Below are positions 23,511 to 32,409 of a DNA stretch of 64,000 bases, in pieces (the first letter of the stretch is position 1; the number at the start of each line of letters is the position of its first letter). The stretch spans positions 106,280 through 170,279 of the forward strand of contig NZ_JACSQV010000010.1 of assembly GCF_014836445.1 (NCBI RefSeq), given 5' to 3'. The stretch comes from Cellulomonas avistercoris (GTDB lineage Bacteria > Actinomycetota > Actinomycetes > Actinomycetales > Cellulomonadaceae). A model generated the notes under the pieces. The model made no database searches and was not told the DNA's origin. It was given only the letters and a program-made list of their open reading frames with translations. The translations under genes and the position numbers were made by a program.

Positions 23511-24274
23511 CCACGCTCACCGCCCCCGCGCCGACGCGCACCGACGGCCTGCGGCAGACCCTGCTGCTCGCGCAGTGGCAGCTGCGCCGGCAGTCGCAGT
23601 ACCTGCCGCTCATGGTCGTCGTCCAGGTGTTCATGGCCGTCGCCACCGTCGTCGGCTACGGCCTGCTCGTCGGGGACCCGGACCCCGTCACCGCGCTGTT
23701 CCTGGCCACGGGCGCACCGACCATCACGCTCATCACCGTCGGCCTGGTGATGGTGCCGCAGATGGTCGGGCAGTCACGCATCGAGGGGTCGCTCGACTGG
23801 ATGCGCACGCTGCCCGTGCCGCGCATCGCGTTCCTGCTGTCCGACCTGCTGGTGTGGACGCTCATCGCCCTGCCCGGCATGGCGCTCGGCGTCCTCGCGG
23901 GGGTCCTGCGCTTCGACGTCGACCTGTCGATCGCGCCGTGGTTCCTGCCCGCGACGCTGCTGGTCTCGCTGACCGCCGCGGCCGTCGGGTACGCGATGGC
24001 CACGGTCCTGCCGCCGCAGCTCGCGATGCTGCTCACGCAGGCGCTCGTCTTCATCGTGCTGCTGTTCTCGCCCGTGTCCTACCCCGCCGAGCGCATGCCC
24101 GCGTGGCTGCAGACGGCCCACGAGTGGCTCCCCATCGAGCCCATGGCCCAGCTGGTGCGCGCCGGGCTCGCGCAGCAGACGTTCGCGATGCCCGCACGCT
24201 CGCTCGTCGTGCTGGTGACGTGGGCCGTCGTCGCGCTCGCGGGTGCGGCGGTCGCGCTGCGACGCCGCGCCTGA
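23507..24274 (+). CDS. ABC-2 type transporter permease
   Basis: This 255-residue membrane partner of the upstream ATPase has about six hydrophobic segments. They include YLPLMVVVQVFMAVATVVGY, a helix around LVWTLIALPGMALGVLAG, and LAMLLTQALVFIVLLFSPV followed by the typical PVSYPAERMPAWLQ re-entrant region of ABC-2 permeases. The start overlaps the ATPase stop. A strong hairpin terminator follows at 24308-24342. The likely role is drug or lipid export. Confidence 0.88.
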   Translation: MTTLTAPAPTRTDGLRQTLLLAQWQLRRQSQYLPLMVVVQVFMAVATVVGYGLLVGDPDPVTALFLATGAPTITLITVGLVMVPQMVGQSRIEGSLDWMRTLPVPRIAFLLSDLLVWTLIALPGMALGVLAGVLRFDVDLSIAPWFLPATLLVSLTAAAVGYAMATVLPPQLAMLLTQALVFIVLLFSPVSYPAERMPAWLQTAHEWLPIEPMAQLVRAGLAQQTFAMPARSLVVLVTWAVVALAGAAVALRRRA

Positions 24275-24307
24275 CGCACGACGGACGCACGACGGACGCA
24301 CGCACGC

Positions 24308-24342
24308 ACGACGGTGGCGCCCCACGCGGGCGCCACCGTCGT
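24308..24342. terminator. Strong bidirectional hairpin
   Basis: A perfect 14-base stem (ACGACGGTGGCGCC, 24308-24321) pairs with 24329-24342 across a seven-base loop. It sits between the convergent permease and small acidic gene. It has no U-tract, as is common in actinobacteria. It is preceded by iterated CGCACGACGGA repeats at about 24274-24312. Confidence 0.75.
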
Positions 24343-24352
24343 CGTGTGCTCG

Positions 24353-24556
24353 TCAGGCGAAGCCGCTGCTCGCCCGGTTGCCGGGGATCGGCAGGATCGT
24401 GCCCTCGTCGGCCGGCTGGTCGGCGCCCGCCGGGTCCTCGTCCGGCGCCGGGTCGGCCTCGGGGGCCGTCGCGGTGACGGGGTCCGGGAACGCGTCGGGC
24501 GTCGCGGCGGTGGTGTCGTCGGGCGTCGGGGTGGCGGTGTCGTCGGGAACGGACAT
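24353..24556 (-). CDS. Small acidic Pro/Asp-rich protein, MSVPDD paralogue 2
   Basis: This 67-residue protein begins MSVPDDTATPTPDDTTAATP and is rich in Asp, Pro, Ala and Thr. It is the second copy of the family at 21348-21539. The region from ribosome binding site through codon 6 is nearly identical between the two (GGGAGG, ATG, TCCGTTCCCGACGAC), while the C-termini diverge (ILPIPGNRASSGFA here). It is predicted disordered. Function unknown. Confidence 0.65.
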   Translation of the reverse strand: MSVPDDTATPTPDDTTAATPDAFPDPVTATAPEADPAPDEDPAGADQPADEGTILPIPGNRASSGFA

Positions 24557-24741
24557 CGGTGACCTCCCTGTCGTCGGGACACGAGCGTCACACACCGCAC
24601 CGTGCCTGTCGCCCGGAGCGCGCCCGCCGCGCTCGCCGCCGGGGTGCGGACCGTCGCGTCCGGCGAGGCCCCGGTCCCGCCGCGCGTCACGCGGCGCAGC
24701 CGGGCGGGCCCGCACCGGTGGCGCGGGAGCCGTGATGGCCC

Positions 24742-25680
24742 TCAGGCCCGCAGCTCGTCCCGCGTGGGCAGCGCGGCGCCTGCGCGCGAGACGGTGACGG
24801 CGGCGGCTCGGGCGGCGACGCCGAGCACCTGCCTCACGAGATCGGCGTCGAGCTCGCGCAGCCGACAACGGCGCGCGGCTCCCACGAGGTCGCGCCGCGC
24901 GAGCTCGTGCAGCATCGCTGCCATGAAGGAGTCACCAGCCCCCACGGTGTCGACGACACGCGTAGGCGGCGCGGCGACGTCCACCATGCCGGCGGCCGTG
25001 CGGGCGCACGCGCCCGCCGCTCCCCGCGTGACGACCACGAGCGCCGGCCCGCAGCGCAGGAGTCGCCCGGCCGCCGCGTCGAGGGTGTCGCCCGGGTACA
25101 GCCACTGCAGGTCCTCGTCGCTGGCCTTGACGATGTCGGCCACGGCGGCGAGCCGCTCCACACGCGCGCGAGCCTCCGGTGGCGACCCCGACAGCGCAGG
25201 GCGGATGTTCGGGTCCAGGCTGACGGTCGCCTCGACCCGGGCCTCGTCGACGACCTGGCGGACGGTCGACGCCCCCGGCTCGAGGAGGACGGCCAGCGAA
25301 CCGGTGTGCAGGTGACGGCAGCGAGGAGCCGGGGCCGCAGGGTCGAGAGCCCACTCGATGTCGAACTCGTACCGCGCGGCGCCCGTCCCGTCGAGCACCG
25401 CTGTCGCGCGGGGCGTCCGGCGGGCCGGGTCGGGTCGCCCCACCCGGACACCGACCCCCGCACGCTCCAGGTGCGTGCGCAGCAGCATGCCGTCCTCGTC
25501 GTCGCCCAGCTCGGTGAGCAGCTCGACGGCCTCGCCGAGCCGCGCCAGTCCGTACGCGACGTTCGCGGGGCTGCCACCCGGGTGGGTCGTGGGACGGCCG
25601 CCCCGTGGGCTGATGACGTCGGCGACGCTCTCGCCGACGACGAGGAACGGGGGCGGCATGGGCGAGGCGTGACCGCTCAC
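24742..25680 (-). CDS. PfkB-family sugar kinase, probable fructokinase
   Basis: This 312-residue ribokinase/PfkB kinase has N-terminal VVGESVADVISP, the substrate-side GGSPANVAYGLARLG, and a C-terminal signature DTVGAGDSFMAAML with the catalytic Asp and anion hole. The sequence is of the bacterial fructokinase (ScrK-like) type. It is the last gene of the fructan operon, coupled to the upstream GH32 gene by a GTGA overlap (GTG start at 25680). It would phosphorylate fructose released by the GH32/GH172 enzymes to fructose 6-phosphate. The exact sugar is inferred from context. Confidence 0.87.
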   Translation of the reverse strand: MSGHASPMPPPFLVVGESVADVISPRGGRPTTHPGGSPANVAYGLARLGEAVELLTELGDDEDGMLLRTHLERAGVGVRVGRPDPARRTPRATAVLDGTGAARYEFDIEWALDPAAPAPRCRHLHTGSLAVLLEPGASTVRQVVDEARVEATVSLDPNIRPALSGSPPEARARVERLAAVADIVKASDEDLQWLYPGDTLDAAAGRLLRCGPALVVVTRGAAGACARTAAGMVDVAAPPTRVVDTVGAGDSFMAAMLHELARRDLVGAARRCRLRELDADLVRQVLGVAARAAAVTVSRAGAALPTRDELRA

Positions 25681-27068
25681 GGACGTCGCTCCCCCGTGCT
25701 GAGCCGCGTGAGCGGGGCGTCGGGGAAGACGAGGCAGGTCAGGGTCGTCAGGTCGTCACCCGTGAAGAGCTCCAGGACGCAGCCGTCGACCACCACCGTC
25801 AGGTCCACCGGCCCGTCGCCGTGCAAGGGCGCCGTGAACACCCCGCGGAAGTCGGGGTGGAACGGCGTGCGGCTGCTGCCGGACCGGTCGCAGGTCAGGG
25901 TCCGGCTGCTCCCGTCGAGCGTGATGCGGACCTCGTCGGAGCACGTCGGGTCGTCCGCGTGGAGCGTGAGCGTGTGCCTCTCGCCGACGCCGAGCGGAAC
26001 GCGCACCTGGTGCACCGCGGTGTCGGGCGGGACCTCGCCGGCGGGCGGCAGCACCGGTCGCTGCGCCACGCGCAGGCGCCCGTCCGCGCACCGGACGAGA
26101 CGGAGGTCGCGGGCCAGCGACATCGCGGAACGCCAGGGGGCTGTCGGAGTGGCGGCCGCGTAGGACCAGTTGCCGGCCCACGCCATGGTGACGCGGCGGT
26201 CGTCGGGGGCGCCGCTGAAGGTCACGCCCGCGTAGTAGTCGGGGCCGTGGTCGAGCCAGTCGAAGTCCTCGAGCCGCCCGTCCTCGACGAGGGTGTCGGG
26301 TGTGAACGTCCGACCGTCGAAGTCCCCGACGAAGTACTGGGTGCCCGAGCCACCGGCGATCGCGCCCGGGTTGAGGCTCACCACCAGGACCCACCGCACC
26401 TCCTCCGTGTCCTCGACACGCAGGGGGATCAGGTCCGGGCACTCCCAGACGCCGTCCACCGCGTGCGCCGGGCCGAAGCGCGACTCCAGCGTCCACGCCA
26501 CCAGGTCGGGCGAGGAGTAGATGGCGACGCGGCGGTCCGTCGCCTCGACGGCCACCATGACCCACCAGCCGTCGGCGCCGCCGTGCCAGAAGACCTTCGG
26601 GTCCCTGAACTCGCCGGACCCGATGTCGAGCACCGGGTTGTGGTCGTAACGCTGCCAGGTGCTGCCCCCGTCGACGCTGTACGCGAGGGACTGCGCCTGG
26701 ATGCCGGCCCGCGGCGACGCCTCGGTGTATGCACTGGTGTAGACGGCGACGAGCGCGGTATGCCCGGGGCCCGCGAGGCCCGCCGTGTCGTGGTGGTCGA
26801 CCACGACGCTGCCGGAGAACACCATCTCCTCCGGCGTGGCCTCGATCGCCACCGGCAGCTCGGTCCACGACAGCAGGTCGTCGGACACCGCATGCCCCCA
26901 GGACAGGTTCCCCCAGTCGCCGCCGGAGGGGTTGTTCTGAAAGAACAGGTGCCACCGGCCGTCATGGAACACAAGGCCGTTGGGGTCGTTGAGCCACGTC
27001 TCCCGGGCGGTGAAGTGCATCGACGGTCGCGGCGACCACGTCCCCGGCGCCCGTGGTGACGCGGTCAT
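25677..27068 (-). CDS. GH32 beta-fructosidase A
   Basis: This 463-residue glycoside hydrolase family 32 enzyme has a five-bladed propeller and C-terminal beta-sandwich. The triad is visible: nucleophile D28 in WLNDPNG, D156 in FRDPK, and acid/base E209 in WECPDL. WLNDPNG and FSGSVVVD are the sucrose/levan/inulin exo-hydrolase pattern. There is no signal peptide, so it is cytoplasmic and must act on imported oligosaccharides. ATG 27068 overlaps the stop of the upstream GH32 gene, and its own stop overlaps the fructokinase start. Confidence 0.92.
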   Translation of the reverse strand: MTASPRAPGTWSPRPSMHFTARETWLNDPNGLVFHDGRWHLFFQNNPSGGDWGNLSWGHAVSDDLLSWTELPVAIEATPEEMVFSGSVVVDHHDTAGLAGPGHTALVAVYTSAYTEASPRAGIQAQSLAYSVDGGSTWQRYDHNPVLDIGSGEFRDPKVFWHGGADGWWVMVAVEATDRRVAIYSSPDLVAWTLESRFGPAHAVDGVWECPDLIPLRVEDTEEVRWVLVVSLNPGAIAGGSGTQYFVGDFDGRTFTPDTLVEDGRLEDFDWLDHGPDYYAGVTFSGAPDDRRVTMAWAGNWSYAAATPTAPWRSAMSLARDLRLVRCADGRLRVAQRPVLPPAGEVPPDTAVHQVRVPLGVGERHTLTLHADDPTCSDEVRITLDGSSRTLTCDRSGSSRTPFHPDFRGVFTAPLHGDGPVDLTVVVDGCVLELFTGDDLTTLTCLVFPDAPLTRLSTGERRP

Positions 27069-28501
27069 CGCACGTCCTGGCGACCGGTCGCGGCCTCCAG
27101 CGCGGTGGCACGGACCTCCGCGACCGCGGCGTCGCGGATCGACCCGTCGCCCTCGACGAGCTCGATCCCCGTGTCGTCCGCGGCCGCGAAGGTCAGCATG
27201 CTCAGCGCGATGCGCCCGCCGTCGGCGTACACCTCGACCGTCGCGCGGTCGACGAGGATCTCCAGGTCCACCGGGCCGCCGCGCCACGGCGCGCGAGCCA
27301 CGGCGAGCGCCCCGTCGCCGGGGCAGCCCTGGCTCGATCGGTCGACGAGGATCTCGGTCGCGGTCACCAGCACGTCGACACCGCGCGTGCCGTCCTCGGA
27401 CACCTTGACCCGCACACGGGCGCCCGGGCAGACCCGTGCGGTGACCGACGCAGCGGCAGGGGCGCGCTGCACCCCGGGCCCGACGGGGACCGGCGTCCGG
27501 ACAGTGGCCAGCTCGTGCAGCGGCCGGGAGACGAGCACGTAACCGTCGTCCGTCCGGGCCAGCGTCAGCTCGCGCACGACCGAGTCGATGCCGTGGTAAC
27601 CGGCGTCGGTCCACGTCGGGGGGTCCTGCGTGGCGTACGCCCAGTTGTTCATCCAGCCGATCGCCCAGCGCCGGTCGGACGTCTCGCGGCCGTCCTGGTC
27701 GTGCACCGGCCAGGTCACCGCGGCGTACCAGTCGAAGCCGAAGTCCAGCCACCGCGGCTCGCCGACCGTGGGGGTGAACCGTGTGCCGTCGAAGTCGCCG
27801 ACCCAGTACGCGTAGGTCCCGGGACGGTCCGCGCGTCCGGGCACGGAGTGCTGCGGGCTCGCGGCCAGCACCCAGTGCGCCGTGCCGTCGTCGGCCGTGA
27901 TGCGGAAGAGGTCCGGGCACTCGAGCATGCCGATCCGGTCCTCGTGGAACCGGCTGACCTCCTGCCAGCTCCTGAGGTCCTGCGAGGCGTAGAAACCGAG
28001 GTCGGTGTCCTCCGCCAGGACCATCACCCACGAGTCGTCGACGCGCACCACCTTCGGGTCCCGGAAGTGCTCGTAGCCACGGTTCGCCAGGACGGGGGTG
28101 TCCGACAGGTTCGTGAAGGTCACCCCGCCGTCGGTGGAGTACCACAGGAACTGGGCCTGCGCGTCGGCGCCGCTGGCGCGGTCGAGCTGCGTCACCAGCG
28201 CGACGACGGCACCCTCGCCGAGACCCGCGGTACCGTCCTCGTCCACGACCAGGCACCCGGACCACAGGTCGCGGTTGGGCTGCGACCACTTGTCCATCGC
28301 GACGCCGTGGTCCTGGAACCGGACCCCGTCCGTGGTCGACACCCGACGCCAGGACGTGCCGGTGGGCTCGGGGAAGTCGCCGTTGTAGAGGTAGAAGTAC
28401 TGGTAGGCACCCTGGCTGTACACGGGGCGCTGGGGGTCGTTGAGCCAGTGGTCGGGCACGGTCAGGTGGAAGGCGTGCTGCCAGGCGTCGGGCGTGTTCA
28501 T
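27065..28501 (-). CDS. GH32 enzyme B, levanase/fructotransferase-like
   Basis: This 478-residue GH32 protein is of the WLNDPQRP subgroup that includes levanases and levan fructotransferases. The triad is D22 in HWLNDPQRP, D148 in FRDPK, and E194 in LECPDL. DLWSGCLVVD and GWMNNWAYA line the active site. The C-terminal sandwich is present. There is no signal peptide, so the enzyme is intracellular. ATG 28501 has only a weak purine stretch upstream. Its stop overlaps GH32 A. It could hydrolyse fructo-oligosaccharides or form difructose anhydrides; specificity cannot be read. Confidence 0.9.
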   Translation of the reverse strand: MNTPDAWQHAFHLTVPDHWLNDPQRPVYSQGAYQYFYLYNGDFPEPTGTSWRRVSTTDGVRFQDHGVAMDKWSQPNRDLWSGCLVVDEDGTAGLGEGAVVALVTQLDRASGADAQAQFLWYSTDGGVTFTNLSDTPVLANRGYEHFRDPKVVRVDDSWVMVLAEDTDLGFYASQDLRSWQEVSRFHEDRIGMLECPDLFRITADDGTAHWVLAASPQHSVPGRADRPGTYAYWVGDFDGTRFTPTVGEPRWLDFGFDWYAAVTWPVHDQDGRETSDRRWAIGWMNNWAYATQDPPTWTDAGYHGIDSVVRELTLARTDDGYVLVSRPLHELATVRTPVPVGPGVQRAPAAASVTARVCPGARVRVKVSEDGTRGVDVLVTATEILVDRSSQGCPGDGALAVARAPWRGGPVDLEILVDRATVEVYADGGRIALSMLTFAAADDTGIELVEGDGSIRDAAVAEVRATALEAATGRQDVR

Positions 28502-28563
28502 GTGTCTCTCTCGGATGGTGCGGGCCGGCGCGGGCGGCTCGGCGGAGCGGTGAGCGGTTGCGG

Positions 28564-29658
28564 TCAGCGAGGGCGGCGCTGGTCGCGCGCCGGGAAGACG
28601 CGCGGCTCGTTGCGTCCGGACGTCTGGTACCAGTAGGCGACCGACGCGACGTCGTCGCTGCGCTCGAAGAGCCCGGGGCCCGTCTGCCCGATCTGCTGCA
28701 GGGTGACGCGGATCGAGTCCTGGAAGTAGACGGGGTCGGGAAGGTGCCACCGGTACATGCTGTGGACGGGCGCCATCGGCGTGGCGTAGAGCGACTGCCG
28801 CGAGGTGTCGTTCACCAGGCGCTGCGGGTAGCCGCAGTACGGGGCGCTGAAGGTCAGGACCTCGGGCTCGACGTCGGAGGACAGCCGGTCCTGGAACGCC
28901 CAGGCGCCGCCGGCGTAGTCCTCCAGGCCGGTCCCGCAGATCGTGGGGTGCTCGGTGTCGCCGTCGAGGTAGAACTTGACCTCACCCTCGCCGTACCAGT
29001 ACCGCTCCAGGCAGGTGACCGACAGGAACGTCCCGATGTAGGCGCCCGCGCCGGAGACCCCGTCGAGGACGGTGTAGTCGACGCCGAGCGTGGTCGGGTT
29101 CTCCCGGCGCCACTGGGCGTGGAAGCGCGCCGGGCTCGAGGCGCCGCTCGGGTCGAGCGTGTAGTCGACCTGGAAGAAGAACCCGTCGACGTCGACGGGG
29201 TGCTCGTTGGTGACGGTGATCCGGGCCCTGGATCCGAAGGGCATCGAGAAGTAGCTGTTGAAGCCACCCGACGGGGCGACGACGATCGGGGCCGACGTGA
29301 CCAGCGTGCGGGCGCCCGCGCCGCAGCAGAAGAAGTCCCCCAGGGGGACCTCGACGCTCGGGGTCTCCTCCCCGTCCCAGTACATGCGCACGACGAGGTC
29401 GCGCAGCACGAACCCGACCGCCTCGGTGTGGTCGGCCACGGTGAACCACAGGTGGGTGATCGTCCCGGCGCCGTCGATGTCCGCCAGGGTCGTCTCGACG
29501 CCCTGCGGCAGGGTCAGGCAGGGCCGGCCCTTGCGGCCGGGGCCGAGGTCGGAGGCGGCGCGTCCTCCGGCCCCCACCCCACCGGTGGGGTTCTCGGCCG
29601 TGATCGAGCGCGAGACCAGGCCGCTGCTCAGATCGGGGAGAGTGGAGAACGCAGACAA
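28564..29658 (-). CDS. GH172 (DUF2961) alpha-fructofuranosidase-like enzyme
   Basis: This 364-residue DUF2961 protein belongs to the family reclassified as GH172, which contains difructose dianhydride I synthase/hydrolase and alpha-furanosidases. Conserved blocks include ENPTGGVGAGGRAASDLGPG, GAGTITHLWFT, WYGEGEVKFYLDGD (E224, E226) and CGTGLEDYAGG (E246); the last two hold the likely catalytic carboxylates. TTG at 29658 is the start: GGAGG lies six bases upstream and the product begins at the family N-terminus. There is no signal peptide. Three GH32 neighbours and a fructokinase point to difructose anhydride or alpha-fructofuranoside cleavage. Confidence 0.85.
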   Translation of the reverse strand: MSAFSTLPDLSSGLVSRSITAENPTGGVGAGGRAASDLGPGRKGRPCLTLPQGVETTLADIDGAGTITHLWFTVADHTEAVGFVLRDLVVRMYWDGEETPSVEVPLGDFFCCGAGARTLVTSAPIVVAPSGGFNSYFSMPFGSRARITVTNEHPVDVDGFFFQVDYTLDPSGASSPARFHAQWRRENPTTLGVDYTVLDGVSGAGAYIGTFLSVTCLERYWYGEGEVKFYLDGDTEHPTICGTGLEDYAGGAWAFQDRLSSDVEPEVLTFSAPYCGYPQRLVNDTSRQSLYATPMAPVHSMYRWHLPDPVYFQDSIRVTLQQIGQTGPGLFERSDDVASVAYWYQTSGRNEPRVFPARDQRRPR

Positions 29659-29742
29659 GGGAGACCTCCAGGTGCAGGGGACCGCGAGAAGGGGGAAGAG
29701 GAACAGAGCAGGGCGGCACACGCGGCCGCCCTGGGAGGCGCG

Positions 29743-31146
29743 TCAGACGCGGTCCGCGGTCCGCGCGCGCGCGCCCAGACCCTGGAACGCGGCGCCCGCG
29801 CCGTCCGCGAACGCGCCGAACCACCCGCCGGCGCGCTCGTTGAGGCGCCCGCTGAGCGCGACGTCGTCGGCGTACACGACGACCGCGGACCCGTCGAGCA
29901 CGATGCGCAGGTCGACGGCACGCCCGGGGACGATGCGCAGCGGACGGTCCAGCTCGGGGAAGTGGTCCACGAACCAGCTGCGGTACCCGCCGACCTTGCC
30001 CAGCTGCATCACCTGCCGGCCGGCGTGCAGGCGGAGGAAGTACCCCCCGTGACCGTTCGCGTCGGTGTGCAGGAGCACCCCCGCGCTGCCGTGCGGCGAG
30101 CCGACGGTGACCCGTGCCTCGACCAGCGCGGTCGACGGCAGCGGGCCGGCGACGGCGCTGCTGCGCGCGTGCGTCCCGTCGAGCTCGACCGTGGCGCCGT
30201 CGCCGGTCCGCTCCGCGAAGCCGTCCAGGAGGGCACGCGGCGGACGGACGCCGAGGCTGCCGTCGGGGCGCTGGAGCACCTCGTGGACGGTGAGGTTGCC
30301 GCCCCACTGCCACTCGCCGTCGTCGCGGCCGCCCTCCTTGGTGGGGTTCCACCCGAACAGCAGCCGGGGGCCGCCCTCCGCCGGCGCGGCGGACTTGGCC
30401 GCGTAGAACGCGCGGTTGTCGAACTGGTCGTCCACGGGTGCGTGCCACGGCCCGTCCGGGCTCCGGCTCATGACGTACCGCGTCACCGTGTGCGTCGTGT
30501 ACTCCGAGAAGACGAGGTAGTACCAGTCCCCGATCTGGAAGAGGTCCGGGCACTCGTGCCCGTGGTAGCGCCCGGGCGCGTAGTCGTCGACCACCTCCCA
30601 CGTGCGCAGGTCGGCCGTCCGCAGCGCGACGGTGCAGCCGCGACCGCTGGGCTCCCCGTGACGGGTCCGGGCCGCGACGAGCATCCGGACCTCACCCGTC
30701 GTGGGGTGCCGGTAGACGAACGGGTCCCGCCAGTCGTGACGCTCGTAGCGGGACTCGTCCGCGGCGAGCGCGAAACCGGGGTCCTTCGTCCAGTGGTCGA
30801 GGTCCGTGCTCGTGGCGTGGAGGATCACCTGCTCGCGGCGCTCCTCGTCCCGGAAGCGCGGGTTGATCCCGGTGTAGAAGATGTGGTGCGTGGCGTCGTC
30901 ATCGGTGAACACCGAGCCGGTGCCCACACCGGGGTCCTGGTCCGTCTCGGAGCCCTTGGCGATCGCCTCGCCGTGGTCGACGAAGGTCGCGCCGTCGGTG
31001 GTCGAGACGTGGTGCCAAGGACTTCCCCAGCCGAAGCTGTCGAGGTCTCGGTACTCGCGCAGGTAGTACAGGTGGTACCGGCCGTCCGCGTGGTGGGGGA
31101 TGCAGTCCCCCACGACGCCGTGCCGGGGCTTGTAGAAGGCCTTCAT
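29743..31146 (-). CDS. GH32-related enzyme C, divergent
   Basis: This 467-residue protein has a GH32-like propeller and C-terminal sandwich, but the nucleophile motif WxNDPNG is replaced by VVGDCIPHHADGRYHLYYL (D14). The stabiliser is D141 in WRDPF and the acid/base E198 in HECPDLF, so the triad is retained. The protein is intracellular. ATG 31146 lies eight bases after AGGAGA. The altered first motif suggests a different acceptor or linkage from the two neighbouring GH32 enzymes. It lies directly downstream of the permease genes, in the same operon. Confidence 0.82.
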   Translation of the reverse strand: MKAFYKPRHGVVGDCIPHHADGRYHLYYLREYRDLDSFGWGSPWHHVSTTDGATFVDHGEAIAKGSETDQDPGVGTGSVFTDDDATHHIFYTGINPRFRDEERREQVILHATSTDLDHWTKDPGFALAADESRYERHDWRDPFVYRHPTTGEVRMLVAARTRHGEPSGRGCTVALRTADLRTWEVVDDYAPGRYHGHECPDLFQIGDWYYLVFSEYTTHTVTRYVMSRSPDGPWHAPVDDQFDNRAFYAAKSAAPAEGGPRLLFGWNPTKEGGRDDGEWQWGGNLTVHEVLQRPDGSLGVRPPRALLDGFAERTGDGATVELDGTHARSSAVAGPLPSTALVEARVTVGSPHGSAGVLLHTDANGHGGYFLRLHAGRQVMQLGKVGGYRSWFVDHFPELDRPLRIVPGRAVDLRIVLDGSAVVVYADDVALSGRLNERAGGWFGAFADGAGAAFQGLGARARTADRV

Positions 31147-31186
31147 CGGGGTGCTCTCCTGAGATGCGTGGGCGCGGCGGGGTCGG

Positions 31187-32392
31187 TCACCGCGAGTACG
31201 GGTCGGCCGCGTCGCGCAAGCCGTCGCCGACGAAGTTGAACAGCACGACGGCGTAGACCAGGACCAGCGCCGGCAGCAGGAGCCAGGGGTAGTTGGCCAC
31301 GACCGTGACGTCCTGGGCCTGCTGCAGCAAGGTGCCCCAGCTGACGTCGGGCGCGGTGATGCCCAGACCGAGGAAGCTGAGGGTCGTCTCGCCGAGGATC
31401 ATGCCGGGGACCGCGAGCGTCACGTGCACGATGAGGAAGCTCGTCACGCCGGGCAGCAGGTGCTTGGCGATCACCTGCCCGTGGCTCGCGGACGAGATCC
31501 GGGCTGCCGTGACGTAGTCCTCCTCACGCAACGACATGACCTTGCCTCGCACGACTCGCGCAAGGTTGGTCCACCCCACCAGCGAAAGGATGACGGTGAT
31601 GGCGAGGTACGTCTGGATCCCGCTCCACGACCGCGGGATCGCGGCCGACAACGCCATCCACAGCGGGATGAGCGGGATGCTGATGATGAAGTCGATGGTG
31701 CGCTGGACGACCGCGTCGACCCGGCCGCCGAAGTACCCCGAGACGCCGCCGAGGACGACCCCGAGGACGAAGCTGATCGCCACACCCGCGAGCCCCACCA
31801 GAAGAGACACGCGCGAGGCGATCACGATGCGCGAGAACAGGTCGCGGCCCAGGTTGTCAGCGCCGAACAGCAGGACCGGCTGCGACCCCTCAGCGGTACC
31901 GAACAGTGCCCGGTCGATGGTGAGGCCCAGGAAGTCGCGCGGCTCGGTCGGCACGAAGAGGCGTACGGGGATGCGCTCGGCGTCCTCCGGGATCGTCGTC
32001 TCGTAGGCGAACGTGTCCGGGTTCAGGGTGGTCCCGGTCTCGTAGATGAACGGCAGGTGCAGGTTGCCGTCCCGGTCGATCACGCGGACCAGGGTCGGCG
32101 GCGAGAACTGCTGGTCGGGGAACCTGTCCTGCACGCGGTAGGGGGCGACGAAGTCGGCCAGCAGCGCGACGACGTACAGCAGCACCAGGAGGACCAGCGC
32201 GACCGGCGCGAGCCGGTGCTTGCGGAACCGGTGCCACACCAACCGGCCCTGCGAGGCGTCCCGCAGCCGCTCCTGCACCTTCCTCGCCCGGACGCCCCGG
32301 CGGGACTCCAGGCTCCTGAGGCGTGCCTTTCCCCTGTCTCTGACGTAGTGCTCCGAGGGCGGTGCGTCGACGGGCCCGTCAACCAGCGTCAT
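31187..32392 (-). CDS. Opp/Dpp-type ABC permease, C subunit
   Basis: This 401-residue inner-membrane permease of the OppC/DppC family has an N-terminal helix near LAPVALVLLVLLYVVALLAD, then an outward segment of about 110 residues, then LFGADNLGRDLFSRI opening the core. The EAA-type loop region contains REEDYVTAARISSASHGQVIAKHLLPG. The long insert makes it about 100 residues larger than peptide-transporter OppC, as in several carbohydrate-type members. ATG 32392 has AGGAGAAG upstream. It pairs with the permease encoded just upstream, probably for fructo-oligosaccharide import. Confidence 0.9.
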   Translation of the reverse strand: MTLVDGPVDAPPSEHYVRDRGKARLRSLESRRGVRARKVQERLRDASQGRLVWHRFRKHRLAPVALVLLVLLYVVALLADFVAPYRVQDRFPDQQFSPPTLVRVIDRDGNLHLPFIYETGTTLNPDTFAYETTIPEDAERIPVRLFVPTEPRDFLGLTIDRALFGTAEGSQPVLLFGADNLGRDLFSRIVIASRVSLLVGLAGVAISFVLGVVLGGVSGYFGGRVDAVVQRTIDFIISIPLIPLWMALSAAIPRSWSGIQTYLAITVILSLVGWTNLARVVRGKVMSLREEDYVTAARISSASHGQVIAKHLLPGVTSFLIVHVTLAVPGMILGETTLSFLGLGITAPDVSWGTLLQQAQDVTVVANYPWLLLPALVLVYAVVLFNFVGDGLRDAADPYSR

Positions 32393-32409
32393 GGTCTTCT
32401 CCTGGCCTT

